The position numbers and the translations under genes are program-made. A stretch of DNA of 64,000 nt from Podarcis raffonei (lineage: Eukaryota; Chordata; Lepidosauria; Squamata; Lacertidae): contig NC_070615.1 of NCBI RefSeq assembly GCF_027172205.1, positions 39,540,501-39,604,500 of the forward strand, in the 5' to 3' direction. The notes under the pieces were generated by a model. It was given only the letters and a program-made list of their open reading frames with translations. It was not told the DNA's origin and searched no databases. Below, in pieces: positions 20,500 through 34,100 of this stretch (positions are counted from its first letter, which is position 1; every line of letters starts with the position of its first letter).

Positions 20500-21180
20500 A
20501 CAAAAATGATTGTTTACAAAGCTATTGTACTACCAACCTTACTGTATGCTTGTGAAACATGGACCACTTATAAACGCCATCTCCAACTCCTCGAAAGATT
20601 CCATCAACGGTGTCTCCGAAAAATTTTACACATCACTTGGGAAGACAGGCGAACTACTATCAGTGTACTGGAAGAAGCAAAGATCACTAGTGTTGAAGCA
20701 ATGATACTTCAACATCAGCTTCATTGGACTGGTCATGTTGTGCGGATGCCCGATGATCGTCTTCCAAAGCAACTACTTTAATTCCGAACTTAAAAATGGA
20801 AAGCGTAAAGCTGGTGGTCAACAAAAGAGGCTTAAAGACTGTCTCAAGGCAAATCTTAAAAAATGTAGTATAAACACTGACAACTGGGAAACACCAGCCT
20901 CTGAGTGCTTCAGTTGGAGAACAGCCTTTACCAAAAGTGTCATGGGCTTTGAAGACACTCAAACTCAGGATGCAAGGGAGAAACGTGCTAAGAGGAAGCC
21001 ACACTTGGCAAATCTACACTTGGATCAACTCCAGCCCAGAAACCAATGTCCCCACTGTGGAAGGACATGTGGATCCAGAATTGGCCTCCACAGTCACTTA
21101 TGGACTCATAGTTAAAACCGTATTTATGGAAGGCAATCTTACTCGGCTACGAGTGATCGCCAAAGAAGAAGAAGAAAAGA
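20500..21180 (+). mobile_element. non-LTR LINE, C-terminal end of reverse-transcriptase ORF
   Basis: The translated sequence shows VLPTLLYACETWTTYKRHL, RTTISVLEEAKITSVEA, LHWTGHVVRMPDDRLPKQLL, then after a frame change GKRKAGGQQKRLKDCLKAN, and finally a zinc-finger-like CPHCGRTCGSRIGLHSH. The tail ends in GAA repeats. The clade is uncertain (RTE or Vingi-like by feel). The copy is 5'-truncated and has at least one frameshift near 20790. Confidence 0.75.
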
Positions 21181-21251
21181 AGACGACTTCTGATATAGTA
21201 CTGCTGGTCTGCAAATGTTTTTTAGTTAACATGATGATCTTTTTGTTTTAG

Positions 21252-21412
21252 TCAGTGCTTTTTTTCTAAAAAAATGTTTAGGGGTACTCTCATTTTGACT
21301 CAAGAAAATCACCATTTTATAGTTCAAATCAGGAAAAATAAATACAGCAAAGATTCACAAAATGTTTAGAAGTATGCATACCCCTGTGTACCCCCAGAAA
21401 AAAGCACTGGTT
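21252..21412. mobile_element. MITE with CAGTGCTTTTTTTC termini
   Basis: The left end CAGTGCTTTTTTTCTA and the right end GAAAAAAGCACTG form inverted repeats. The interior GGGGTACTC and GTACCCCC are also inverted. Confidence 0.65.
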
Positions 21413-21515
21413 GTAGTTCTCTCTTTTAAATTCTTGAAATCTTTTGTAATCTACCTTAGGAGGGTTTGCCCCTAAAAGATGGCCTAGAAATATTTTAAAT
21501 ATATAAACGTAATGG
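21410..21515 (+). mobile_element. LINE 3' tail fragment
   Basis: TGTAATCTACCTTAGGAGGG, then GGCCTAGAAATATTTTAAAT is a typical LINE terminus of the L2/CR1 type. Confidence 0.5.
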
Positions 21516-21699
21516 GGGGAGGGGTCAGCCTGGATGATCCCTTCCAAATCAAATAATCCTGTATCTGTGTGGGTTGAATCTGTAAGAGGAAACCTGCTAC
21601 ATCAGTTTCCTTGTCAAGGTAACAGCCTTAGCCGCTCAGCCAGGTACACATCACCTGCCTCTTGAAAGAGTGAGTGCTGTTGCCATAGAGACAAATGTG

Positions 21700-21772
21700 G
21701 TCATCAGGGGGTTTGACTAGATGACCCTTGTATCCCTTCCAACCCCACAATTCTATGATTTTATAATTCTGT
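21700..21772 (+). mobile_element. CR1 LINE 3' terminus
   Basis: It reads CAGGGGGTTTGACTAGATGA, CCCTTCCAACCCCACAATTC, TATGATTTTATAATTCTG. Confidence 0.75.
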
Positions 21773-21924
21773 AGCACAAATAACCACAATGCCCCAAGAA
21801 ACTCACTGCTGAATCTACCTCAAAGGGATATCGTGCGGGCATCCAGAACACAGGTCATCATTCTTGAGATGAGTTGCTTAAAAAGAGCACCACTTCATTC
21901 TTATTTGACACAAATAAACAGATC

Positions 21925-21930
21925 TTTATT
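21925..21930 (-). terminator. candidate poly(A) signal for SYT17
   Basis: AATAAA on the minus strand (tttatt on plus). It is followed about 40-60 nt downstream by a GT-rich stretch (gtggtgctcttttt). It is the best signal found between the stop and the next repeats. The assignment is inferred. Confidence 0.45.
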
Positions 21931-22384
21931 TTTTCCATAAATATACCTCCTTAGACAGTATGTTTGGGGTTGGGGAGAATGTACAGAAGCATCTAACAAA
22001 ATCGACAGAATTTGCTGACTTGTCACGTCCATCCACCGCTTTGGGAAACTATAGTTTTAAAATAAGGAGGAACCAAAACCCCTCCATCGGGCCCAAGAGC
22101 CAACAGACACGAACATTTCTGTCAAAGTAAAGTATGCCCGTGCCAGCTTTGATGATGGATGCTGGCACATCAGACATCTGTTGCATGAATACTGCAGCAA
22201 ATGCTCAGATTGCTGTCTCCATGTGCCATGGTTCCGTGCATTATTTTTTTTAAAAAAGGTTTTACTACTTATAAAAGTTAAGAGCGATATACTAAGTTAA
22301 TTTTCATACAGGAATATTACACCTTATAAGAACCAAATTTATATTCTTTTTGGGGTCCCAATACAGGTTCTCTTTGTAATTGTA

Positions 22385-22560
22385 CAAGAGTGTTAAGAGG
22401 CCTGTGTATCAGACAAAAGGCCCATCTAGCCTAAATTCCCATTTCCCACAACGACCAATCAGATGCCTCTCGGAAATCCCACAGGAATCCCCTCTCCCAC
22501 AGCGGATCCCAGCAAATGAGCTGTTCAAGTGTTCAATCTCACATACATTCAATTTGCTCA
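22385..22560 (+). mobile_element. L3/CR1-like LINE fragment
   Basis: AAAAGGCCCATCTAGCCTAA, then CCAATCAGATGCCTCTCGGA and AGCGGATCCCAGCAA resemble the gene-poor L3-type 3' region seen also at 42740 and 50458. Confidence 0.5.
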
Positions 22561-22574
22561 GGTCATCTATTCCA

Positions 22575-22840
22575 GGGGTGGGGCAACTTTTTCAGACCAG
22601 GGGCCACGTTTCCTTCTGAGTGACCTTCCAGGGGCCACATGACCAGTGGCAGAGAGAGGGCAAAGGCAAAGGTGAACAGAACAGTGGGCTAGTTTCTTCA
22701 CACTCACTCATACCTTTCTCTCATCTCCACCTAGGCACACAAGAAGCATTATCAGAGTTTGAGGACATGTCCCAGCCAGACAAAAGTATAGGAGGCTGCA
22801 AAGCAGGGCAGGTGAGCACTGTGACTCAAGAGGGTGTGTG
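22575..22840 (+). repeat. GGGGCAAC/GGGCCACA-type non-autonomous DNA element
   Basis: GGTGGGGCAACTTTTTCAGA, GGGGCCACGTTTCCTTCTGA, CAAGAAGCATTATCAG and AAAGCAGGGCAG recur at 47505, 54905 and 58840. It is possibly hAT-related. Confidence 0.5.
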
Positions 22841-22856
22841 CAGCCTGAGGTTATAT

Positions 22857-23045
22857 AGTAATAATTTATTATTTATAACCCACCCATCTGGCTGGGCTTC
22901 CCCAGCCACTCTGTGCGGCTTCCACCAAAATATTAAAATACAGTAGTGCATCAAACATTAAAAGCTTCCCTAAACAGGGCTGCCTTCAGATGTCTTCTAA
23001 AAGTCTGGTAGTTGTTGTTCCCTTTGACATCTGGTGGGAGGGCAA
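22857..23045 (-). mobile_element. LINE 3' end (GGAAGCC terminus)
   Basis: On minus it reads GAAGCCGCACAGAGTGGCTG, GGGTGGGTTATAAATAATA. It lies in the candidate SYT17 3' UTR. Confidence 0.7.
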
Positions 23046-24666
23046 TCCCCATCCCTGACCTCTACAGTATTACAGAAGGTTCAACCTACTTCCCTACACC
23101 TTTTCTGTATGTGGCAGGTAAATACACAGACATTTGCTGACTTTACACTCAAGACCAGTTCAACACACTGAAATACAAAGGGGTGTGTGTGGAGAGATCA
23201 ACTTGACTATCACATGTAAATGCAACTCACACGGCATTAGGTCTTTTGTGAACGTTGCCACAAAAGGTTCTTAAAATGCGGAGGGGTGGGTGGGATTTGA
23301 CACAAACAGTTCTCTGAAACCTTCAGATGCCTCCACTTTCAAGTTCAGCCATGGCCTTTAAAATTCTAATGATGTGCCGGGAGTGTGGTGGATCCATGTA
23401 CATAGAAGTCCCTACTACGGCTGTTTTGCGTGAGGCAAAGCACAAAGTGGAACCTGCCTCCTTCCAGAAGCTGATTGGGCCAGTGGCTGAACCTGATTTC
23501 AACACCCTCCACTGACCTTGAGGATGGCAGGTAGACTACAGGGTGCAACTCCTTGCACCCTCAGCACCCACCTCGCTCTGCTGGGTGGTTGGCTCCTCCG
23601 TGCCTCCACCGCTTCCAAGGGAAAGGACAACTCCACACGCACTTTGCACTCATGGAACCTGCACTGTGGAAACAAATTGGGTAGCTCACACATCCCAGAC
23701 CATTGCACACTTCTGGAACTAGCACTGCAACTAGGCTGCCACCCACAATTTCCCTCCTCCAAAATGAGCTTTGTTGACTTCAACGCAGGAGTCTTCAGCC
23801 TTTTCAGACCCAGGACCCACTCTTAAGTCAAACATGCACACACCCCAATTCTGGTAGTAGTGCTACCATTTCAACCCAACTTAGATCAGGTTGCAACCAG
23901 GTGATGGGTTCCAACCAATCGGCTTTAAGGGGCCTGCTCAAGGGTGATCCAGCTGTGGACTACAGCTTTCATAACAGTACACCAGCGGGTTCTTGAATGA
24001 TGCAACATTTTACAAAATGCTAGCATGTGTGATTGAGCAGGAAAGAGACGACTGCCTCCATCCCATTCTGCCCGAGGGCACAGCTCCAGACACAGAAGCA
24101 CACGTTATATCTGATTTGGTTAAGCTAGTACAGTGACAAAGGAAGGACTGGGTTTAGACGTGTTTACACCATACACTCTACCGCTAAAACAACATCCTAG
24201 TAATCTACCACACATTCACCACGGATAACACACAGGATCTGATACCTTCCGATACAATTGCTCACACGAGATGTAGAGTATGGTGTAGTGGAGAGGAAAC
24301 CATGAAGCTTTTCCGCAGCTAACCAGTCTGCTATCTGCACCGCACTATGACATAGCAGGCAACAAAGGATTTCTGAAAATCTATTAGCAGACAACCCTTT
24401 GAGCAGCTTCCACTGTCCTACACAACAGCATCACCTTCTGATGTGGATGTAGTGGCTGATATGTGATCCTGAGTAAAACACTCAATGGGGTGGATGAAAT
24501 AATAGGTAGCACGGAGGCTAATGCAACCATTTTTTTCATTGCCAGTGGCCATTAAGAGTTGCTGTGGATTCCATAGTGATTATGTGCAAGTGTGTGTGAG
24601 TTTGTGTGTGTGTATGACTTGTCTTGTATAGATCTGCTCAGTGGCTTGCTAGCAGCATTGGCGTCC

Positions 24667-24863
24667 TCACGTCACCTCCAGGGAAGCCGGGGAGACGCGG
24701 TCGCATTCAGCTCGCGACCGGAGAGTGTGCCACTGCTCCACAGCTGTGCGGTGGGAGTTCAGCATCCGCCGCCAGTGCTTGGATTCCGAAGAGCCTGTGG
24801 AGTACTGGCCAATCACAATCCGCCCAATGAAGTCGTTGCTGCTCTTCATGTTGTGGCCAAAGA
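24667..24863 (-). CDS. SYT17: SYT17 exon 8, end of C2B and stop codon
   Basis: The exon begins TCTTTGGCCACAAC after atcttcag and encodes FGHNMKSSNDFIGRIVIGQ, then HWRRMLNSHRTAVEQWH, ending CDRVSPASLEVT and TGA. The WHXL-like motif (EQWHTL) of synaptotagmin C2B ends is present. Confidence 0.97.
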
Positions 24864-27800
24864 CTGAAGATAACAGAGAGGCAGGGAGAAAGGAAGATGG
24901 GGTGGGGGTGAGGGAGTAAAGACTGAAAAAGCAGCTGCAACGCCAACCCTAACTCTCAGATCTCTCCTTGACTGGAACAATTATCTAGAGAGCTCTCTAG
25001 CAAGCATAACTGCGCAACCTTGAATTTGACATTATGTGACTGAATCCCACCCAAAAGCACCCAGAGAAAGCAGTGACTTCCGATTGCAGTGGACGGAACT
25101 GGCAGAGCTGCAGAAATCATGCCAGAAATTGTCTTCCTTCTTTCCTGTCAATAGATTTGTACCAGGATAAGTCTAGCAGCAATGAAAGAGAAAGGGAACA
25201 CTGATGAACAATTATCTACCTACAGAAGTGGTACCTGCAACAAAATGATGCAGAGTGGAGTGTTTCTGACCAAAATGCCAGCCAGCCAGCCATGTCCTTT
25301 TCCTTTCCATTCCATTCACCACCCTGCCCCCATTTCCCTTCCCCAACAACCAACATGCCGTATCCATTGACCACTGTCTTCATTGAGCTGCATTTAGTTC
25401 CAACTCCATTCCTCGCCATGGGATTATTATTATGTTCTTCTTCAGAATATTTGCACTCACGCAAACCTTGTGTGTAATCTGTATTGTTTTGGTAATGAAA
25501 ATGCTTTTAAAAATAAATTATCAACTAGAAGCATGGGTGTGCGGTTTTATAGTGAGGTTTTAATTCTGTTGTGTGCTGGTTTCAGTTTCACAACAGTTCT
25601 TGCCCTTTTACAGGTTTGTTCATTTTGGGTTTTTCAGTTGTTGTTTTATTATTTGAACTGCTGATCTGCTCAAATAGTTTCGACTGAAGATAGAACTGAG
25701 ACTGCAACACAAAGACTGTTGGAAGTTTGGGTGCAACTCAGCTTGCAAATGAGGTGTTTTGCAGGGGTTAAAACAGACATTGTTAGGGACCTTCAGATTC
25801 CCAGACTATCCCTGTATCTTTAGCCTATCAGCTTCCATCTCTATCTTTTTGATGGTAGATTGAACAACTTTTTCTTACCTACAAGCATATGAGACCAGTC
25901 TGAGCGAAACTTAGTTGGAGACAACTCTGTTTTTCCATTTAGATTAGTCACTGGGTGAAATGCAAAATAGAGATAGCTTAAAAAGCTAAAGGTAAAGGGA
26001 CCCCTTACCATTAGGTCCAGTCGTGGCCGACTCTGGGGTTGTGGCGCTCATCTCACTTTACTGGCCAAGGGAGCCAGCGTACAGCTTCCGGGTCATGTGG
26101 CCAGCATGACTAAACCGCTTCTGGCGGACCAGAGCAGTGCACGGAAACGCCGTTTACCTTCCCACCGGAGCAGTACCTATTTATCTACTTGCACTTTGAT
26201 GTGCTTTCGAACTGCTAGGTTGGCAGGAGCAGGGACCGAGCAACAGGAGCTCACCGCGTCGCGGGGATTTGAACCGCCGACCTTCTGATCAGCAAGTCCT
26301 AGGCTCTGTGGTTTAACCCACAGCGCCACCCACGTCCCGAGATGTAGCTTAGTTGTGTTTATTCATTTCAATAAGCCTACTCTGAGTAGGTCTAGCATTG
26401 AATTCCACCCACTATTTCCAAGTTTGTATCTACATGTATAAATAAACATGGGCCAAATTTTATGAGAATCTGTGCCCTCTCTTCTTTCTGGGTGATGCAT
26501 ATCCTATACTGTACTGTATTATTGTTTTGGAGATGAGTAAGTGGCCATTCTATTGCTCACCTTCCCCACTCTCTTTCTGGGCTACAGAGGCTTAGCAACC
26601 AGGAGCACTGCTGCCACCTGCTGGTTCACTTCCCCTCCCCTTGGTAAGGAAGGAGGAGGTTCAGCAGCTCCAGCAGCCACAAGGAAGGCAACCAAGATGA
26701 TAAAGATGGAAACCAAGCCTTATGACAATTGGTTGAGGGAGTTGGGCATGCTTTAGCCTGGAGGTGATATGATAGCCATCCTCATATATCTGAAGAGCTG
26801 TGACATGGAATATGATGATGATGGTGGTGGTGATGGTGATGATGATGATTAAATTTGTATACCACCCTTCATCCATAGATCTCAGGGCGCTTCACCACAG
26901 GCAATACAACAGGTTCACAACAGGTTAATACAAGATAAAAGCACAAAACACATAATAAAAACAAGAACAAACAAAGAAAACCCACACTAACCAATAACCC
27001 CTTTCTCCCCTTCCCACAAACACATTTAAAAGGTCATCGGATGTTAATCAACCAAAGGCCTGGTTGAAGAACATTTTCGCCTGGCACCTAAAGGTGCATA
27101 ATGAAGGTGCCAGCTGAACCTCCTTGGGGAGAGCATTCCACAAGACAAGGAGCCACTGCAGAAAAGGCTTGTTCTCATGTTGCCACTCTCTGGGCCTCTT
27201 GTAGGGAAGGCACACAAAGAAGGGCCTCAGATGACGAGCAAGCTTGCTTTCTGCTGCTCCAGAGGACTGGACCAATGGGTTCAAATTACAAGAAAAGAGA
27301 TTCCAGCTAGACATTAGGAAGAACTTTCTGATGTTAAGAGCTGTTTGACAGTGGAGTGGATGGTAGGTTTTTAATCAGGGGTTTTGAAGCAGAGTTTGGA
27401 TGGCCATCTGTCAGGGGTTATTTGGCTGTGATTCCTGCTCTGTAGGGGTAGGGCGAGACAGCCCCTGGGGTTCCCTTCCAACTCTACAGTTCTATGATTC
27501 TAAGTGCTCCCCCTGCTCCAGTCTAATCCTACACAAACTTATTTGCACACAAACATCCTAACACATGTTCCCCCAAAGCTTTCCATTTCACGTAGATTGT
27601 TTTCCTGCTACATATTTCAAAAGCCTTTCAATAATTAAACTGTTCGCCTGCAACTGCTCTGCAAACCCAGCCTGCCAATAAAGAGAACAAACCATTGCTG
27701 GTCTTGTGGCCTCTGTAACAGCGAATAAAAGCATGGCCGCGAGGCATGAGCACATAACTGGGGAACAAACAAAAGCACAATCTACAGTGTGTACTTATTC

Positions 27801-30800
27801 CATAGCCTCAGAAGTCTATTCACTCAGGCATCAGTTAGAAACACAGGATCAGTCTTTGTCTTTCCACTCCCAGAGGCAATAGTAATAGTAATATCAATAA
27901 CAGTAGTAGTCATCATCATAATAATAGCAGCCTAGGAAGTTGCCTTATACAGCACCAGACCATTGGTCCATCTAGCTGTTGTGTTTTTCCCCCAGCCCTA
28001 CTCAAGCCTGGCCCTGAGAAACTAAATTATTTCAGATCACCATTCACATTTAGATTGCGAATGGAATTCCTTACTTAAGCCAACACTGAGCGAACATCTA
28101 GGGACAGCATCCCTACACACGTCTGTAGAGGAGAAATATCTCCTCGAAGGTGTGGGGAAAGCAGGGCTCGCTGAACATGTCAATTAGCTGACTGGCACTG
28201 CCAGCGAGTCCCGCTTGCAAAGGGAGAATCAGAAGCTAACATTCAGCTTGCAGCCACAACCTTAACTTATGTCAGGTGCTGGGGGGCAGGTGGTTGTGGG
28301 TTGAGGGGAAATTGCCTTGCATGCCAAACAGGAACCTACAGACTGGAGGTTCCCAATCCCTGGTTTAACACATCCTTTCACAGGCCCAGACTGAAGAGCC
28401 AAGCCCGAGGAAGTTCTTATTTAAGGCCAGCAAAGCTTCTACTGGCTCCCCAAGTCGCCTGATTCCTGATGGCCCAACTAACTTCAATCTGCAGTCCTGC
28501 TGGCCGGAACGCTGTAGAGCAACAAGGCTCAGGCCAGGTAGTCCTTCCACCTGTAATGTGTCCCAGTCTAGTGGAATAAAACACTCAATTCAAGCCTGGT
28601 AGGTAACACACCCACAGGAGGTCAGGTGTGACAAGGATCTGGGGAAAGGGAAGAGGACAACCATGAACAGATAAGTCATAGAACTGTAGATCTGGAAAGG
28701 ATCCCAAGGGTCATCTAGTCCAACCCTGTGCTATAGGAATCACAGCTAAAGAATCCCTGGCAGATGCCGACCCAACCTCCAAGGAGGCCCAACACCCTTT
28801 CAGGGTAGTCCATTGCACTTCTGAACAGCTTTCACTATCAGAAAGTTCCTCCTAATGTTGGCATCTCCTTTCTTGTCATTTGAATTCACTGGTTTGGTTC
28901 CCACACTCCAGAGCAGCAGAAAACAAGCTTGCTCCATCTTCCATGTGACAGATATTTAAAGTTGGCTATCAAATCTTCTGTCAGTCTTCTCGTCTAGATC
29001 CTACATACCCAACAATCGTTCTTCACAAGGCTTAATTTCCAGACCCTCTGTCATCTTACTTGCCCTCTCTTCAGATGTTCCAGCTTGTCAAGTCTGTGGA
29101 AGCCCGGGGATGGATTTACCAAAAAACAGTCTAGGAACCTGCCCAGGGCCTGAAACCTTTCTGGGTGGGAACTGAAACGCTCCACATGCCCTCCCCCACA
29201 ACCCAAAGCTGTGCAAAAACACTAATCATAATATTAACCCAGGTGAAACAATTTCTCTTAATAAAGGCAACTGACTCCAGACAGCTGGTAATGTTTATAT
29301 ATTGTGGGTGAGAGAGCGGGAGGAGAAGAATGTGGCTTAGGTGACTGTCTTTTTCTATTTCAGAATAAGGCCCTCAATGGATTACAGGAACAATTCCTTC
29401 CTCCCACAGCGTTCAAAACTATGCATGCTGCCTTTTCCGCAGAGGAAAATTTCTGTACATCATGCTTGCGATTTAAATTGCTGATGAGCATCGCTTTCAT
29501 TCGGAACTGTTTGGAAACAAGCTAATGGGTTCTCATTTCAGCGTCTCGTCTCAACAGCAACATCTGTTTCTACTAGGGTGGGTGTGCACAGAGGATAAAA
29601 TCCCTTCAGATCTCAATTGGGTGCTTCTGAGAGGGGGCTGCTTTTTGTGTGAGGGGTTTTGTTATGGTCCACTTCAAAAGAGAGGCGTTTCATTTGAGAC
29701 CTGAGACAGAACCTTGCTTTCATTTTCTGAAGTTCTGGGCATCGTGGGGCAAGATCAGGGATGGCTGATGTGCTGATTGCCAGATGTTGAAGAGGAAGAC
29801 AACTCTCAGCAGACTGGGAGGAGATTTCGGAAGCTGAAGAGGCTTCTGTCACACCCTGACCCAACTGTGGGTCTCATTCAAACCACAAGAGGCATGTTTA
29901 TTCTTTAAAACCATTTTGTTCCTCACTTGTACATAAATGAAGATTTAGGCTGCCAATCCAACCCTACTCACCTGGGTTAAGTCCTACTGAAGCCAGTAAG
30001 ATTTACTTCTGAGTAGATATAGTAAGGACTGTATTGTTAATAGGGATACTGGAGAATTCCACCAACAACAGGGGAGAAAGAGGAAGTCTGCAAAAATATG
30101 TAATTACTCTCTCCCCCATGGTTTTGATGTTTCCTTTAAGTTATGTAAATAGTTACACACCTGATTTAAATAGTAATGCTTCTTAATTAGTGGACAGTGA
30201 GATGAATGACATAGTAGTTGATGGAAACAAAGCTGCAGCAGAATGGAGACAGCGTTGATTGTGACCAACACAGGTTGGTCACAACAGAAATCTCTATTTT
30301 CTTACAACCCTAACTGTTAGTTGATTGACGAAAAATCACATGAATTAATCAGCCAAAATTCTTCAACTGTGTGGCAGGCCTACAAACCACATTTGAAAGA
30401 GATAGGTAAACATACCTGTGAAGACTAAACTGGCACTTTCAAGTTCTTCTTGGGGCACTTTGAAACTGAAGGACTCATTGTAGAAGGGGTCAATGGTAGC
30501 CCTCTTGCAAGAAGTCTTCTTTGTTTTCGCCAGTTTTAAACCATGAACAAGTTGGATCTTCACAAAGGGATCTGAACAGAAAACAAGCACAGCTTGATCT
30601 TCCAGAGAGGATTTTGTTCATCGGAAATCATTATTTCCTGTCATTGCCCAGTTCACGCATTAAGTTGGCCCAAGTGAACTCCTTGCCCCAATGCAGTCTG
30701 GACTCTGACCCAGACAAGGAAGGGACAGCCCATTAAACTGGATTCAGAGAGAAATAGGTGCCAGATACAGCTCTTGACCAGCTCTGAGCCTGGACTCAAG

Positions 30801-31007
30801 CCGATGAGCAAGGGACCCCTTAATTGGAAAGCTCAGCCCTATTATTGAACAGAGTGACGTAGTTTGCCTCAGGTGGCAGAGTCTGGAGGGCAGGGAGTGG
30901 TAGCAAAGCCCTGTATTTGGAAGTTTCTAATGTCTGATGTTTTATTATGTTTTTATATGTGTTGGAAGCCGCCCAGTGGCTGGAGAAACCCTGCCAGATG
31001 GGTGGGG

Positions 31008-31101
<94 letters not shown>

Positions 31102-34100
31102 GCTCTGTAGACCATGCACTGCTTGCCCTGCACCAGCTAAGCTGGGAATCAGAGGTGGGGAGTGTTGTTGAACCCCGGTCCTGTTTACCGGCTCCCCGTA
31201 GGTAATCTGGTTGGCCAGTGTGAAAAGAAGATGCTGGAGCAGACAGGCCTTTAAGAGGATTCTTGTATTTTATAGACAATTTTCATGTATTTTATACTTA
31301 TTACTGATGAGCATTTTAGGGTTTTTAAATGCTGGTCTTTACACTTTTTACTGTTTGCTTTCTGAAAGAGCGACTAATAAATATAATTAATAATAATAAT
31401 AACAATGTTCAGAAGCAGTAGTGAGTCTTCATCCTCCCTCTTTTGGCTGTAACCTTCTTTCCCCACTCACTCCTATGAAGATTATATCTGCCGAAAAGAA
31501 CCTGCTCTCTCTCAAAAAGAACAGCGTAGCTGACCTTCCTTCACCAAGGCCAGCCTTCAGTTGTTCGCAATTGAAAGTAAGCAGGGTACATTTTGACTTC
31601 TGCTTCTGAGGAACAAAAATGACTCCTCTGGTGATTCCAAGAATGGTTGGGAAAGGGCAGCTTCTAAACGCCACTTGCCTGCTGATTTTCTCCATACTGA
31701 AAGCAAAACATACACACACACAAAATCTCCTCAGGTCTCCCACTTATACAGTATGCAGTCTGGAAGAGGATTGATGGAAGGGGGGGGACAGCTTAAATAT
31801 AGATCCATGTGCATTTTGCTGGGAGGACTTCAGGCTTTGGGGATCTATTTTGCTTTCTACTGGAACCCCAAGAGCCACAACTGGAGCCAGGTGCATAAAA
31901 AAAATAGGGTGGAGGTCACGCATTCAAGAATTAAGAATTAGGGGGCTCTGAGCATATGCTCAGTCCGGGAATATGAGTTGTAAGAATTGAGCTCACAATC
32001 CTTTCGCACAGCAATCCACTGCCAATTCTCTCTCCTGCCCCTTCCAGATTTCTCCTGCCCCTTCCAGCAGCTAGGTTGTTGCCATGGTGATACAAGGGCT
32101 GAAGGCCATACTGGGGTGGGGTGGGGTTGTGAGGTGAGCTGTGCATGTTGAAGAGGTGGAGGGTGACCGGTAGCTCTGTGCTGAGGACCCCTTGAAAGTG
32201 CCCTCTGGCACTATCCCCCAACAAAGCCAGCTGGATTCGTGCCTTTTTGGCAGGCACCACCTCACTCACCACAAAGCGGAAATGTGCCAGCAAGAGGCAC
32301 AGCTGTTTGGACCTCTCTATTTTCATCTGGGCATAGTTTTGAACTGTTTTTATTGTTTTCCAGTTCATGGTTATTTTTAGGCACCCCTTAGGTAAAATGC
32401 AGGTGCCGTCTTTTAAATAAATAACTAAATAAATACATTTCCCACCATTATTCTGTAGAAACACTGACATTTGGATGTGCCGGTGGCATTTCTCAAACCG
32501 TAAATGTCTGGTCTGAAAAGGTCATAGAGGTAACGTTCTTCAAAGACTGTGGAAGTCAAAACCTTCTCAGAAGCCTCCTCTGATTCTGAATGCTCCGTCC
32601 CGTCCCTCTCAGTACAAGTGGAGGCCGGATGCAGCAGACATTCTCTGCACATGCTCAGAGACACACTACTCCTTTGTCGATTTGCATATCCTGGCACTGA
32701 AAATTTCCGCGGGGCGGGGGCTTGGTTCATATTAGGACTTTAGGGCTGGGATTTTTCAGAGCTGCTTTGGGGAACGACAATATCCTGTTCCCTGTTGGAA
32801 ACATCCACATCTTTCAGAAATCTTATACATCTCAGCAGTACCAGAGCACCTCCGATTAAGTGCAGCAGTCATTATTGGAAAAGCGCCAGTCCATACCTGA
32901 ACCTTGGCTCATATCTGTTTGAAGCAGCTGTTTTGCTCTAATGATGTCTACATTCAGTCTTCCTGCACTGGGAAGGTAGTTTAACGACAGCAGGAGCTCT
33001 CCCAGTTCAACTTCATTCTGCAACAGATGTGCCAAAGAAGGAATCAAACAGGACAACAGGTGGGGCGTTTGAAACAAAGGGCATTACAAGCCATGTCCAA
33101 GGATCACAAATGTCCTTTACAGCAGGTGTGGGAAACCTCTGGACCAAGGGTCAAACGCTGGCTCTCCAAGCCCCTCTATCTGGGCAAGGCCCTCTGATGA
33201 TGAGGGGAAGCACAGTGCACCCTCCGCTGCCATGGAGGGGCATGGCAAAGCCCTCTGCTGCTGCACGGAGGTATGGCTGGACCCTCTGCCGCCATGGGGA
33301 GGCCCAGTAAGGCCCTCCACCACCACAGATATATATCGTGATATATCGAGACATTGTGATTTTTAGCTGGTGATATATCACGGTGTTGAAAATCAGATAT
33401 CGCCCAGCCCTAGCCTGGGCCACTTCCAGCATTTGAGGCCCCTAGCCATAATCAAAATTAAAAATGACAACTCACAAGAAACAGATTAACCTTCCTCCCC
33501 CCACAACCCAAACATAAGTGGTTTATTTACATAACCGGCTGATCTGAGAGGATATTGTCTAGGTCTAATTTTGCGCTGCCAGAAAATATATTTTATTAAT
33601 ATTTGTGAATGTTTAAACTCTTCGGCATGACAAAAACTATGTCAGTGAACAGAAGAAAATGATGTATTTTCCAAATCACAAATCTTATTTGCTTAGATTT
33701 GCAGCTCTAAGCTGAGAGTGTTGTGTTATGGTCCAATGCTCATAAAAACATGTTATGAAACTTATCAAAGGCTAAAACATTAACAAGTGTCTAAATCTGA
33801 GGAGCCACCCCCACCCCCCCTGCTTGAGATCCAGCCCAAACAGCCCCCTGTCCTCCACACACTGTGACTGACCCTGAGCACCACAGAGCATAAGAGATGG
33901 AATCACCCAGCCAGGACCTAAGCATGGCGCACAACCACCAGTATATAAAACAGTAAGACACACAGCTATATCCCTCTGGCCCCACATGTCAGACAATAAG
34001 AATTCAAAAGTAGAAACCTCGGATGACAGAAAACCATGGAGGAAGAGCGTTTTGCACAAATAACCATAATAAAGCACTACAATAATCAAAGAAGCACTTA

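Larger units (their letters stand above)
15845..21924. other. intergenic region between SYT17 and CLEC19A
   Basis: About 6 kb separates the SYT17 3' end from the CLEC19A ATG. The part 15845-16200 should contain the CLEC19A promoter and 5' UTR; no clear TATA box or CpG island is seen. Repeats dominate from 16800 on. Confidence 0.6.
21925..24666 (-). other. SYT17: SYT17 candidate 3' UTR
   Basis: This is the sequence from the stop codon to the first convincing AATAAA on the minus strand, about 2.7 kb. It contains an L3/CR1-like fragment, a copy of the GGGCCACA-type repeat and a LINE end, so a shorter 3' UTR is also possible. No further coding sequence is seen. Confidence 0.45.
24864..30415 (-). 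other. SYT17 intron 7
   Basis: This 5.6-kb intron contains a Sauria SINE, LINE ends in both directions, CR1 termini, an Ala-SINE end and a MITE. Nothing recognised as an exon lies between 24950 and 25950. Confidence 0.85.

Noticed and set aside
31931-32470. 179-codon minus ORF in SYT17 intron 6
   Set aside because: It spans simple and repeat-like sequence, shows no family resemblance, and the SYT17 exons join without it.
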